The position numbers and the translations under genes were made by a program. Below the pieces are notes generated by a model that made no database searches, was not told where the DNA came from, and saw only the letters and a program-made list of their open reading frames with translations. DNA of 64,000 bases from a virus, in the IMG/VR virus record IMGVR_UViG_3300045125_000058, positions 1 to 64,000 of that record; one strand, written 5' to 3'. The stretch's first letter is position 1. Each line of letters starts with the position of its first letter. Shown one piece after another: positions 10,039 through 19,807 of this stretch.

Positions 10039-12615
10039 ATGAAAATAGTTATTACTGGTGGTCTTGGATATATTGGTTCAGAACTTTGCAAACTATATTC
10101 TGGTGAATCTAGGTTTAAAAATATTGTTGTTCTTGACAATAGATTTGTATCAGAACGCGTGAAACAACTAAGAGACTGGGGTATTGACTTTCATCAAGTC
10201 TCAATCCTAGACAAAGATAATCTAGAAAAACATCTGTTTGATGCAGATGTTGTAATTCATTTGGCTGGAGTAACAGATGTCGCTTATGTTAAAACAGAAG
10301 CAGATCCAGAAAAAGATCGGCTTATTACACAGACAGGCTGTAGAAGGTACTAGAAAATGTTATCCACAGCGTCAAGTCAACATGCAAAGTTATATTCCCA
10401 TCAACACATGTTGTGTATGAAGGCTTTCAAGAAACACGGCTTGATATACCAGAAACAGAGCCACCATGTCCCGTATTGACCTATTCTATTGGCAAAGTTC
10501 AATCGGAAGAAGATTTTAAAAATTCAACTTTAAATTATGTTATTTTGCGATTGGCATCAGTTTATGGCTATTCCACCGATACAATGCGAATTGGAATTAT
10601 GCCAAACTTGTTTTCCAAGATTGCCTCGCAGAATGGAACAGTCAAGTTATTCTCTGGGGGTTCAGGTAAAGAGTCTAGTACCTTTGCAAGATGTTGTTCG
10701 TTGCATTAAGTTTATGGCTGAAAATGAATCCGTTAAGCGAGAAATTTTTCACCTATCTAAAGAAAGTTGCACGGTAAAAGAAGTTGCTGAAATTTGCAAA
10801 AAGATAAATCCAACTCTTGAAATTGTTGAGACACAAGATGAAATTCCAAACTTGGGATACACAATTTCAAACCAAAAACTTCTGAATACCGGATTTAAAT
10901 TTTTATATTCATTGGAACAATCTATCAAAGAAATGATTGATAATTGGTCCAAAAAAAATATTAATCCAGCACTGGAGTACATTGATCGTGGTGGAAAAGA
11001 GTTTGTTGACGAACGCGGTAAAATTTTAAACTATGAACTTACAGAACCTATTAATTTGATTGGTTACATTGAATCAAAGAAAGGCTCTGTGCGGGCAAAT
11101 CACTACCACCCAATACAAGAACAAAAATGTTTGCTTATTAAAGGTCAATATATAAGTGTTATCAAGGATTTGGCCATCCCCGATGCTCCTGTTGAAACAA
11201 AGATCATCAATCCGGGTGATATCGCTATTATCAAGCCAAACGTAGCACACACCATGGTTTTCACCGAGGATTCTATTTTCCTGAATCTGGTTAGAGGTGA
11301 AAGAGAACATCAAAATTATGGAATAACACATACAATACCTTACATTTTGGTGAATGAAGAAATGAGAGACAATTTGCTAGCGGCACACAAGTTTACCAAA
11401 ACATCATGTAGGTCTTGTGGAAACAAAGAATTAAAATGCGTAATTTCTCTTGGAAATTCTCCGCTTGCCAATAACTTAAAAAATGACGAATTTGAAAAGG
11501 AAGAAATGTATCCTTTACAAATGAATTATTGCCCAACATGTCATAATTGCCAGTTATCAGTTTCTGTTCCACCAGAAAAAATGTTTGACAATTACTTGTA
11601 TGTTTCATCAACTGCATCATCGTTTAGAAAACATTTTGAAGATGCTGCGGAAGACTATGTAAAAGAATTTGGTTTAAACAGATATACTTTGGTAGTTGAT
11701 ATAGGAAGCAATGATGGTATTGCCTTAAGACCATTGAAAGAAAAAATTATACCAGTTATTGGCATTGAACCAGCAAAAAACATCGCAGAGCTGGCAAACA
11801 ATAATGGTATTCGAACCATCAATAGTTATTTTGATGATTTTGCTGTAAATGAAGTTTTAAAACATGGAAAAGCAAAACTCGTCACAGCATCAAACATGTT
11901 TGCTCATTCAGATCATTTACCTGAAATTGCACAAAATGTATTTAAAATTTTAACGGATGATGGAACTTTTGTTATTGAAGTTCAATATTTAAAGAACACA
12001 CTAACAGATTTAACTTTTGATAATATCTATCATGAACACTATAATTACTGGAGTGTTACTTCATTAAACAATTTTTTCAATAATTTGGGTTTCAAAGTTT
12101 ATAAAGTCAAACACGTTAATACACATGGTGGATCTATAAGAGTTTATATTTCCAAAAACCCAACCACAATCGATGATAGTGTAAACCAATTTATTCAAGA
12201 TGAAAATAATTTTGGTCTTACACAATTTGAAACTTATGAAAAATTTGCTAAACAAGTTCAAGAAATCAAAAGAAACGTAAGAAACAATATTCAAAAACTT
12301 AAAGACCAACATGGAACAGTTTGTGCATATGGGTCTCCAGCAAAGGCAACAACTGCCCTTAACTATTTTGGTGTTAGTAATCAAGATATTGGTTATACAG
12401 TTGATGATAATCCAATGAAAAACGGTAAATACATTCCAGGTGTAAACATTCCAATCCAAAACCGGGAATATTTTAAGACAAATTTACCAAAAGCAGTTAT
12501 TGTTCTTGCTTGGAACTTTTTTGAACAAATTGTTCAAAATAATCAAGAATTTGTAGATCTTGGTGTTAAATTCTATAACATTAAAGATTTAGAAAAAGAA
12601 TGCTTTGTCGTATGA
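10039..12615 (+). CDS. Triple-domain epimerase-cupin-C-methyltransferase
   Basis: Predicted protein of about 858 residues. Residues 1-300: extended SDR epimerase (ITGGLGYIGSELCKLY; LTYSIGKVQ with YxxxK; LVPLQDVVRCIKFM). About 310-440: cupin with RANHYHPIQEQKCLLIKGQ and IKPNVAHTMVF, like FdtA/WxcM-type sugar isomerases. About 445-858: sugar C-methyltransferase with an N-terminal zinc site (SCRSCGNKELK and YCPTCHNCQ), SAM motif VVDIGSNDGIALRPL, and the C-terminal AYGSPAKATTALNYFGV segment of the TylC3-like family. The last third of the epimerase, the cupin and the methyltransferase are in one uninterrupted frame (10537-12615), so that linkage is seen directly. Joining the epimerase N-terminus needs correction of indels near 10330-10350 and 10670. 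It would make a branched-chain or deoxysugar nucleotide. Confidence 0.85.
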
Positions 12616-12616
12616 A

Positions 12617-13502
12617 ATGTTGTTTTATAATATTTGTTTATTGAAAATAAAAATGCAAGCAGAAGAATCTTTTGACTATATTAAACAAGTTTTTGATAAA
12701 AAAGAACCGCATCTTTTTTTTAGATTGGGTTTAACTGAAGCCAAATATATGGATGCATGGTTAGAACCAAAAAATGTATCTTTGTTAGATGATATAATGA
12801 ATTTTTCTGAAAAACACTGGCTTCAATGCACTGGGTTTTTTCCACCTGAGAAAAAAGAAGTTGAAAAATTTTAAATTATTATGAACAACTTATTTTAAAT
12901 ATTTTAAAAGAGTCTCAAAAAATAACGTATATACCTACAAAACATTCCGAGAAACTATTAAGTATTTTTACTCAAAATAATTGTAATGTGAAGGAATTGG
13001 GCTTCAATCCATTTTATAATTTTCCTAATTTTCAACCACTGTTAAAAGATAAAAAAATATGTATAGTTTCTTGTTTTCCAAAAACCTTTTAAATCAGTGC
13101 AACAAGTTGGAGCATCTTTTTACAGAAAAGCGGTTGTCCAATCTCAATCCACAAAACATCACATTTGTAAAATGCCCACCACATAAATTTATATGTTTTG
13201 ACAATGAAAATCCATATTCTTCTTGGTTTGAAGCAATCGATGATTTACTGGAAGATATCACATACACTGATTACGATATACTGCTAACCAGTTGTGGTGC
13301 ATTTTCTTTGCCTCTATGTCACCATGCCTTCAAATCAAATAAAATAGCAATTAATCTAGGTGGTGATTTACAAATTTTATTTGGGGTTAAAGGAAAAAGA
13401 TGGGATGACCCCTTTTACAAGTACAATGATTATTGGATTCATCCATTACCAGAAGAAACTCCCGGTGGTGTTTTTAAAGTAGAGAATGGTTGTTATTGGT
13501 AA
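12617..13502 (+). CDS. GT-D-like or conserved glycan-module protein
   Basis: Likely ATG at 12617 (MLFYNICLLKIKMQAEESF) just after the fusion-gene stop at 12615; a TTG at 12605 is also in frame. QAEESFDYIKQVFDKKEPHL and RLGLTEA resemble the N-terminal segment of GT-D fold (DUF1792-like) transferases. The C-terminal LLTSCGAFSLPLCHHAF and AINLGGDLQILFGVKGKRWD form a second conserved block. Indels near 12873 and 13080. About 293 residues. Function is not established; position argues for glycan assembly. A weak hairpin (13508-13524) follows the stop. Confidence 0.55.
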
Positions 13503-13507
13503 TCAGT

Positions 13508-13524
13508 ATTTGATTTTTTCAAAT
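13508..13524 (+). terminator. Possible weak hairpin terminator of the glycan module
   Basis: ATTTGA, loop TTTTT, TCAAAT follows the last glycan gene and overlaps the -35 region of the gp55 promoter. The stem is AT-rich and short, so function is doubtful. Confidence 0.3.
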
Positions 13525-13537
13525 AACATGCTATATT
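13510..13537 (+). promoter_or_regulatory. Early promoter for gp55
   Basis: TTGATT, 16 nt, TATATT. The GTG start at 13544 follows after 6 nt, so the transcript is predicted to begin at or next to the start codon. Confidence 0.72.
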
Positions 13538-13543
13538 ATACTT

Positions 13544-14111
13544 GTGAAAAAGACTAAAAGAAAAAAGCCAAACCATCAGATGCTGATTATGTTGACAATC
13601 AGCAACTTTATGATGCTTTGGTTGAATATAAAAAGAAGTGCAAAGATGCAGACAACTCTGGAAGAAAAAAGCCAAAGTTACCCGACTATATTGGTGAGTG
13701 TGTGTTAAAGATAGCAACAAGACTGTCTTACAGACCAAACTTTGCAAACTATCCATACAGAGATGAGATGGTATCCGACGCGGTGTTAAACTGCATAACT
13801 TACATTGATAACTTTGATCCAAAAAATCAACCAGCCCATTTGGATATCTAACCCAAATATGCTGGTTTTCTTTTGTTCGTATCATAAACAAAGAAAAGAA
13901 AGAAAAGTATGTTCAATACAAGTTTGCTGAACAACAGAATAACAAAGACTTCCAAAACTGGTTCAATGAAACTTATGCTGGTATGGACATAGGAAGACGA
14001 GACTTCTTTGGTCTGACCGATTCCGACATGGAACGGTTTGACGAGATGTGTCAGCCGAAGAAAACAAAAAGAAAAAAGCGAAAACCAAAGCCTGACCCAT
14101 TTGATCTATGA
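13544..14111 (+). CDS. gp55: Late-transcription sigma factor gp55
   Basis: Phage sigma factor that directs host RNA polymerase to TATAAATA late promoters together with the gp45 clamp. Rebuilt protein about 188 residues: VDNQQLYDALVEYKKKC, then PDYIGECVLKIATRLSY and ANYPYRDEMVSDAVLNCI, matching region 2 of T4-like gp55, then a basic C-terminus (PKKTKRKKRKPKPDPFDL). Indels near 13568, 13835 and 13865. GTG start chosen from promoter position. Stop overlaps the gp47 start. Its presence explains the many late promoter motifs in the window. Confidence 0.85.
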
Positions 14112-15154
14112 AAGCAGTAATTCTTAACGATACCCACTTTGGGTTCAAGAATGATTCGTGCATAGTTCTTGATTATTTCCTTGATTTTTTCACGGAACAG
14201 TTGTTTCCATACATGAAGGAAAACAACATCAAGACCATTTTTCATCTTGGTGATCTGTTTGACAGGAGAAAATATGTCAATTTTAAGACGCTTCACAGAG
14301 TTCAAAAAGAGTTTTTTGACCCACTACTTGAGATGGGCATCAAAGTCCACATCATCTGTGGAAACCACGATACCTATTATCGTAATACCAATAACATCAA
14401 TTCCTTGCAGGAACTCGCTGGACATTATTCGAATTGGTCAGTATATTCAGAGCCGACAAATGTTCATCTTTCCTGCGGTTGTGTCGCGTTACTCCCATGG
14501 ATAAACCCAGAGAATGAAGATCAAGCAGCCAAGTTTCTTTCAGACAACACTTGTTCCGTATTGCTTGGTCATCTTGAACTTTTTGGCTTTCAAAGCATTC
14601 GTGGTGTCTTTATAGAGCAAGGATATGATCCCAAGCATTTCGATAAGTTTGAGTACGTTCTTACTGGCCATTATCATATTAAGTCTAGCCGTGATAATAT
14701 TCATTATCTCGGAACGCAATACCAGATGGGCTTTTCAGACGTTTGGGAAGACAAGGGCTTCCATGTCTTTGATTTCCAGAATCGTACTCTTGAATTTGTT
14801 AAAAATCCAAAGAAGTTATTCTATACGCTTGATTATAACGAAGACGACAAAGAAAAACTAGACTATCAACAATTCAAGGATTGTCATGTTAAAATCTTCA
14901 TTAAGAACAAGACTAAACAAAATTTGTTTGAGCGTTATTTAGACAAGTTCTATGAAGCTGGAGTTGCTGAACTCGTTGTGGCAGAGGAAGTCTCTGCAAA
15001 CCCGGAACTTGTTGCAGTTGACATTCATAAAGACACTCTGCAACTCCTCCATGAAGAGATTGAGACAATCACAGAGAATTCCATTCAAAAGCCTTTGCTT
15101 GCAGAAATCATAAATGCAGCATATAATAGTGCATTGTCTAAGGATGAAGAATGA
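14108..15154 (+). CDS. gp47: Recombination endonuclease subunit gp47 (Mre11-like)
   Basis: Intact 348-residue metallophosphoesterase. Metal-binding motifs in order: NDTHFG (about residues 7-12), HLGDLFDRR (46-54), CGNHDTYY (84-91), GHLELFG and TGHYHIKS (about residue 190). With gp46 it forms the Mre11/Rad50-type complex that resects DNA ends in phage recombination and break-directed replication. Overlaps gp55 and gp46 by 4 nt each. Confidence 0.95.
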   Translation: MKAVILNDTHFGFKNDSCIVLDYFLDFFTEQLFPYMKENNIKTIFHLGDLFDRRKYVNFKTLHRVQKEFFDPLLEMGIKVHIICGNHDTYYRNTNNINSLQELAGHYSNWSVYSEPTNVHLSCGCVALLPWINPENEDQAAKFLSDNTCSVLLGHLELFGFQSIRGVFIEQGYDPKHFDKFEYVLTGHYHIKSSRDNIHYLGTQYQMGFSDVWEDKGFHVFDFQNRTLEFVKNPKKLFYTLDYNEDDKEKLDYQQFKDCHVKIFIKNKTKQNLFERYLDKFYEAGVAELVVAEEVSANPELVAVDIHKDTLQLLHEEIETITENSIQKPLLAEIINAAYNSALSKDEE

Positions 15155-16873
15155 TTGAATTTGTATCTGTAAAGTTTAAAAACTTTGGATCATTCGGAAA
15201 CAACTATTCCGAAATAAAATTAAATACGAACAAGACAACTTTGGTGACCGGAACAAACGGTCACGGAAAGTCTTTTGCTCTTCTTGATTCGTTATGCTTT
15301 GGTTTGTTTGGAAAGCCATTTCGACCGATCAACATTCCTCAGTTGGTAAACTCAATCAACAACCGGCATTGCATGGTTGAGATTGAATTCAAAAGATCTG
15401 GTTCCACATACTTGGTCAAGCGTGGATTAAGTCCCAAAATCTTTGAGATCTACAAAGATGGGGAAATGCTGGATCAACACGCAAAGTCCAAGGATTATCA
15501 AGAACACTTTGAGGAACAAATTCTTGGATTTGACTATGCAAGCTTTCAAGCAAGTTGTAATTCTTGGAAAGTCAAACTTTATACCATTTATGCAGTTGAC
15601 ACCCAATGAGAGACGCAAGATTATCGAAGGTCTTTTGGATCTTGATATTCTTGCAGACATGAGTGTATATGTCAGGGGTGAATTGTCCAAACTAAAAACT
15701 GAAATATCAGAAGGAGAAAGTTTTGTAAAGATTAGCCATGAAAAGATAAAATCTTTGAATGAACTTAAAACTCAACTGGACAATACAAAAATTTTGGAAT
15801 TGAAAGAATGCCAAGATAAAATTGTTGAACTTAAAAAATTTGCTAAAATTGAAGAAAGTTTTATTGAAAATACACTAGCAAATCTTTCAAAGTTAGAAAA
15901 AACAAAGAAAGAACTGAATTCTAAAATCAATTCTATGGCAGGGGTTCCAACAATGCACTCCAAGGCATTGGAACTCCAAGAAACGCTTATAGAGCAGATA
16001 AACACTCTAGAAACCGATCCAAAATGCACCTGCTGTGGTCAAACTTTGCCAGAAGAGGCCAGAGAGAAGCATTTGGAGGAAAAAAGACAAAAATTGGCAA
16101 CTTGTAAAAAATCTTTACAAGTTGGAGATAAAAAATTAAAAGAACTAGAAACTTTAAAAAACGAACTAGAAATTTTGAGTAAACAGATATTAGATACCAC
16201 AGTTCTTTGTGCTCAAGCAGATATTCGTAAAAACAATATCAATGCTGAAATGAACACACTTACTGAAAAAGTTTCTAAAATAAAGAAGACTACCAGTGAA
16301 TCCGAAATCAATACAAAGATCGAAGAAGCGATTGCAGATAAGGACAAACATGCAAAGGCTTTGGAAAATGCAATCAGCAAGCAAATTCACCATGATGTTG
16401 TGTATGACATTCTCAAGGATGGTGGGCTCAAGAGCCGCATTATCAAACATTATGTTCCCATTATCAATGGACTCGTCAACAAATTCCTCGGAAAACTTAA
16501 TCTCTATGTTGACTTCACCATCGATGAGGAGTTCAAGGAAACAATCAAGTCACGATACAGAGATGCATTTTCATATTCCTCTTTCTCTGAGGGAGAGAAA
16601 CAGCGTATCGATCTGGCCATTCTCCTGACTTGGCGTGAGATTGCAAAGATGAAGAATAGCCTAAATTGTAATCTATTGATCTTTGACGAGATTCTTGATT
16701 CCTCCTTGGATTCAACAGGAACAGAATCTTTCTTGAAACTGTTGAACAAGATGAAGGCCAAGTGTTCCATATTCATCATCAGCCACAAGTCTGATCAGTT
16801 GGCAGACAAGTTTGACCAGCAGATGCAGTTTGAGAAGAAGAACAACTTCTCAAGAATTAAGTCACAAGTATAA
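15151..16873 (+). CDS. gp46: Recombination endonuclease subunit gp46 (Rad50-like)
   Basis: ABC ATPase of the Mre11/Rad50 class. Walker A GTNGHGKS (about residues 33-40), long coiled coil, zinc hook CTCCGQ in the middle, ABC signature SSFSEGEKQRIDLAI, then Walker B LLIFDEILDSSLD. One apparent indel near 15565 shifts the frame after the N-terminal lobe; about 574 residues in all. Stop TAA (16871-16873) is embedded in the late promoter TATAAATA of the next gene. Confidence 0.95.
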
Positions 16874-16876
16874 ATA
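16869..16876 (+). promoter_or_regulatory. Late promoter TATAAATA
   Basis: Perfect T4-type late box overlapping the gp46 stop; an ATG lies 7 nt downstream at 16884. Confidence 0.75.
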
Positions 16877-16883
16877 TTATTGA

Positions 16884-17167
16884 ATGTTCAAGGAAACTTT
16901 CAACTAAAGAACGCTTCTGGAAAACCCATTACATATTCAAATGGGGATGTAGTGATATATCAAGGAAAGATGTATCAGTGCAGGGTTGAAACACAGAAAA
17001 CACCATTCCAAGCACCAATGAGTTGGTCCTATACCGGAGCAACAGAAATGGTTCAATCAATTGATCCACCATTGAATCCAAAGAATGGTCAAATTTGGGG
17101 AGCATCAAATGGAAAATTTTATGCTTGGTATGAGGATAAAGATGGTTCTCAATGGATTGAAACTTGA
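16884..17167 (+). CDS. Small carbohydrate-binding-like virion protein
   Basis: About 95 residues. The best start is the ATG at 16884, placed 7 nt after a late promoter; an apparent missing T near 16887 then gives MFQGNFQLKNASG. Otherwise a TTG at 16880 opens the same frame. ITYSNGDVVIYQGKMYQCRV resembles the N-terminal strand of carbohydrate-binding modules of the CBM5/12 type, where a polypeptide with conserved Tyr/Trp faces binds glycans. It ends DKDGSQWIET. A late structural gene between recombination and clamp genes is unusual. Confidence 0.55.
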
Positions 17168-17191
17168 TTTAAAAAAAACCGGAGTTATAAT
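17164..17191 (+). promoter_or_regulatory. Early promoter for the clamp/clamp-loader operon
   Basis: TTGATT, 16 nt, TATAAT. The ATG at 17198 follows after 6 nt, so a leaderless mRNA is predicted for the small gene preceding gp45. Confidence 0.78.
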
Positions 17192-17197
17192 ATCACC

Positions 17198-17349
17198 ATG
17201 AATGAAGAGAGTTTTGAAAAGTTTACTAATCGCCGCAAGAACAAAAAGACCGGCCTTAGCCGCAAGCAAGAAAAAGAGAGAAGCGGGGAAACCGCCATGA
17301 GAGCAAGCAGCAAGTTAATGATATGATGTATCGTCGTGACCAAGACTAA
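17198..17349 (+). CDS. Small basic protein upstream of gp45
   Basis: About 50 residues: MNEESFEKFTNRRKNKKTGL, then SRKQEKER; after one apparent indel near 17278 it continues NRHESKQQVNDMMYRRDQD with TAA at 17347-17349. Very rich in Arg/Lys, so it may bind nucleic acid or RNA polymerase. T4 has small genes at this place (rpbA region) but I see no clear homology. Confidence 0.55.
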
Positions 17350-17366
17350 CCTACAAAAGGATCTAT

Positions 17367-18038
17367 ATGAGTACTGTGACAAAAATGCGTTTGAGTAAAG
17401 AAACATTTAATATTCTTAAAAATTTTTCCTCCATCAATTCAAACATTCTCATCAAGCCAGGGAATGTCTTGAAGACTCGTTCGGCAGGAAGCAACATCTA
17501 TGTAAAGGCCAAGGTTCAAGAGGATTTTGATACTGAGGTAGCCATTTGGGACTTGAACAAGTTCCTTGGAGTAATCAGCATGTTCAACAATCCTGACTTG
17601 GAGTTCCACGATACCCATGTGGATATTTCCAACGGTCGTTCCAGCGTAAAGTATTATTATGCCGAGAAGTCTCTGTTGACTGTCCCAACCAAGGATATCA
17701 ACATGCCCGATGTTCTCTTCACCTTCACGCTTGATGAGCAGGACTTGAACGAGATCATGAAGGCTGCAAGCATTCTTCAGGTCAATGATTTAAAAATTAT
17801 TGCAGGTGACGGCAAGATTCGTCTGACTGTGGATGATTCATCCAACAGCACATCAGACAGTTTTGAGATTATCGTTGAGGAAAACTATGATGGACCAAAT
17901 TATGAAGGACAGATCACGATTGGTGAGATCAAGTTTCTTTCCGGTTCATACAACGTTGATGTAACTGATACTGTTGTGTCACGTTTTACACACACTTCTC
18001 AAGACATTACATACTTCATCGCAATCAACAAGGGATAA
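17367..18038 (+). CDS. gp45: Sliding clamp gp45
   Basis: Intact 223-residue DNA polymerase processivity clamp. Features are KMRLSKETFNILKNFSSIN at the N-terminus, EVAIWDLNKFLGVISMF, the repeated two-domain clamp fold and the ending YFIAINKG. It tethers gp43 to DNA and, in T4-like phages, also activates gp55-dependent late transcription. Two nt separate it from gp44. Confidence 0.93.
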   Translation: MSTVTKMRLSKETFNILKNFSSINSNILIKPGNVLKTRSAGSNIYVKAKVQEDFDTEVAIWDLNKFLGVISMFNNPDLEFHDTHVDISNGRSSVKYYYAEKSLLTVPTKDINMPDVLFTFTLDEQDLNEIMKAASILQVNDLKIIAGDGKIRLTVDDSSNSTSDSFEIIVEENYDGPNYEGQITIGEIKFLSGSYNVDVTDTVVSRFTHTSQDITYFIAINKG

Positions 18039-18040
18039 AC

Positions 18041-18985
18041 GTGTCTGACATAAACAACATGCTTTGGGTTGAAAAGTATCGACCCAAAACACTGTCTGAT
18101 TGCATTCTCCCGATTGATCTCAAGAAGATCTTTGAAGGGGTTGCCAAAGAGGGTTCTGTTCCGAACATGCTGTTGTATGGAAAGGCAGGCACGGGCAAAA
18201 CTACGGTTGCCCGTGCTTTGGCAAAGGATGTTGGCTCGGAATACATCCTCATCAACTGCTCTGAAGAAAATGGAATCGACACACTGCGAACCAAGATTCG
18301 CCAGTATGCGTCCACCGTTTCTTTGAATGGAAACCACAAGATCGTCATTCTTGACGAGTTTGATTATGCAAACCCACAGTCAATTCAGCCAGCATTACGT
18401 GGTGCAATTGAAGAGTTTCATAAAAACTGCAGATTCATACTGACTTGCAATTATAAAAATCGTGTTATTGAACCTTTGCATTCTAGATGCACTGGAATTG
18501 ATTTTACGATTCCCAATGCAGAAAAAGCACAAATTGCATCTGCCATGCTTGGTCGGGTGGAACACATTCTTACTACGGAAAAAATTCCATATGACAAGGC
18601 AGTTACTGTCAATCTTGTCAAGAAACACTTTCCTGACATGCGAAGAATCATCAATGAACTTCAGAAGTATTCAAGTTCTGGAAAAATTGATGTTGGTATT
18701 CTTGCACAAGGAAGCAGTGAATCCTACAAGGAACTCATTGGATTCATGAAGAATAAAGACTTTACTTCATGTAGAAAGTGGGTTGTGCAAAATCTTGATT
18801 TAAATACAACAGAGTTTTTCAAGCGTCTTTATACTGAACTATATACAGCTTTAAAGCCAAATTCTGTTCCACAGGCAATTTTGATAATTGCAGAGTACCA
18901 ATACAAGGCTGCATTTGCGTCAGACCAAGAGATCAATACAATGGCATTGATTGTGCAAATAATGATGGACTGCGAGTTCAACTGA
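18041..18985 (+). CDS. gp44: Clamp loader large subunit gp44
   Basis: Intact 314-residue AAA+ ATPase. WVEKYRPKTLSDCILP at the N-terminus, Walker A LYGKAGTGKTT (about residues 45-55), Walker B VILDEFDYAN, sensor 1 RFILTCNYKNRV and arginine finger SRC. With gp62 it opens gp45 and loads it on primed DNA. The start is GTG at 18041. Stop overlaps the gp62 ATG. Confidence 0.95.
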   Translation: MSDINNMLWVEKYRPKTLSDCILPIDLKKIFEGVAKEGSVPNMLLYGKAGTGKTTVARALAKDVGSEYILINCSEENGIDTLRTKIRQYASTVSLNGNHKIVILDEFDYANPQSIQPALRGAIEEFHKNCRFILTCNYKNRVIEPLHSRCTGIDFTIPNAEKAQIASAMLGRVEHILTTEKIPYDKAVTVNLVKKHFPDMRRIINELQKYSSSGKIDVGILAQGSSESYKELIGFMKNKDFTSCRKWVVQNLDLNTTEFFKRLYTELYTALKPNSVPQAILIIAEYQYKAAFASDQEINTMALIVQIMMDCEFN

Positions 18986-19367
18986 TGAAATTAAAAGACT
19001 TTTGAACAGCATAAATCACGACAAGAAGCCTCTGCTGGACAAAGATGAAAAGGATATTCGTCTATATCCAGCTTTTGTCGTAAATAAATGTTTATCATAT
19101 TTTGCAGATACCCTTTTTCACGCTAATGAAATGAATTGTCATCCATGGTTGGACGGCAAATCACAATTTGATTTTTATAGATTTTCTGTTAGAAAGAAGA
19201 AAAGATTTTCACCTTGGCTTAAAAAGGAGTCAGAAGAAAATATATCTGTAATTAAAGAGGTTTTTGGATACAGTGATATGAAGGCCAGAGAAGTACTAAA
19301 TATCCTTAGTACAGAAGATATAGACAATTTAAAAGCATATCTTAACAAAGGTGGAACTGGTAATTAG
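18985..19367 (+). CDS. gp62: Clamp loader small subunit gp62
   Basis: About 127 residues, start MKLKDF at 18985, one apparent indel at about 19003 leading into LNSINHDKKPLL, then YPAFVVNKCLSYFADTLFHANEMN, which is shortened here to the diagnostic PAFVVNKCLSYF, and a C-terminal REVLNILS...LKAYLNKGG. Position between gp44 and regA and the sequence agree with T4-like gp62. Ends in TAG, which argues against any UAG reassignment. Confidence 0.82.
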
Positions 19368-19379
19368 AGTGAGGTAGTT

Positions 19380-19805
19380 ATGTCAGATGTATCCAATAAA
19401 ATTTTCAATAATGTAGGCGTTCATATTAATTTATTTGATCCAGATGATTTCATGGTTGTCCGTGAAACCCTGTCAAGAATTGGTGTATCGCCAAAAGGCA
19501 AAAAAGTACTTTATCAATCTTGCCATTTAATTCACAAAAATGAATGCTACATTGTAGCACATTTTAAAGAATTGTTTGCTTTAGATGGTCTTCCTTCAAA
19601 TATTTCTGAAGAAGACATCAAACGAAGAAACGCCATCATAAAGTTGCTTGAAGAATGGGAACTTCTTGAAATTGTTGACAAAGAAAAGGTAAAAGAGGCA
19701 ATGCCTTTATCCGGATTGAAGATAATTAAATATACAGAGAAAGAACAGTGGGAATTAATTCCTAAGTTCAATCCTGGATCTCTTCGTAAGTTTTTTAATA
19801 CATAA
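19380..19805 (+). CDS. regA: Translational repressor RegA
   Basis: Intact 141-residue protein. The blocks VRETLSRIGV, KVLYQSCHLIHK, YIVAHFKELFALDG and EEWELLEIVDKEK correspond to T4 RegA. In T4 this RNA-binding protein represses early mRNAs at their start regions. If early mRNAs here are leaderless, its targets must include coding sequence. Preceded by GAGGTAGTT, a normal ribosome site. Confidence 0.92.
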   Translation: MSDVSNKIFNNVGVHINLFDPDDFMVVRETLSRIGVSPKGKKVLYQSCHLIHKNECYIVAHFKELFALDGLPSNISEEDIKRRNAIIKLLEEWELLEIVDKEKVKEAMPLSGLKIIKYTEKEQWELIPKFNPGSLRKFFNT

Positions 19806-19807
19806 GG

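Noticed and set aside
13508-13524. Strong terminator after the glycan module
   Set aside because: The hairpin is only 6 AT-rich pairs and overlaps a promoter; kept only as a weak candidate.
15440-15610. Programmed ribosomal frameshift in gp46
   Set aside because: No slippery site or stimulatory structure stands out and shifts occur in almost every long gene.
14108-16873. SbcCD-like anti-defence or defence pair
   Set aside because: Position, sizes and motifs are those of the standard T4-like gp47/gp46 recombination complex.
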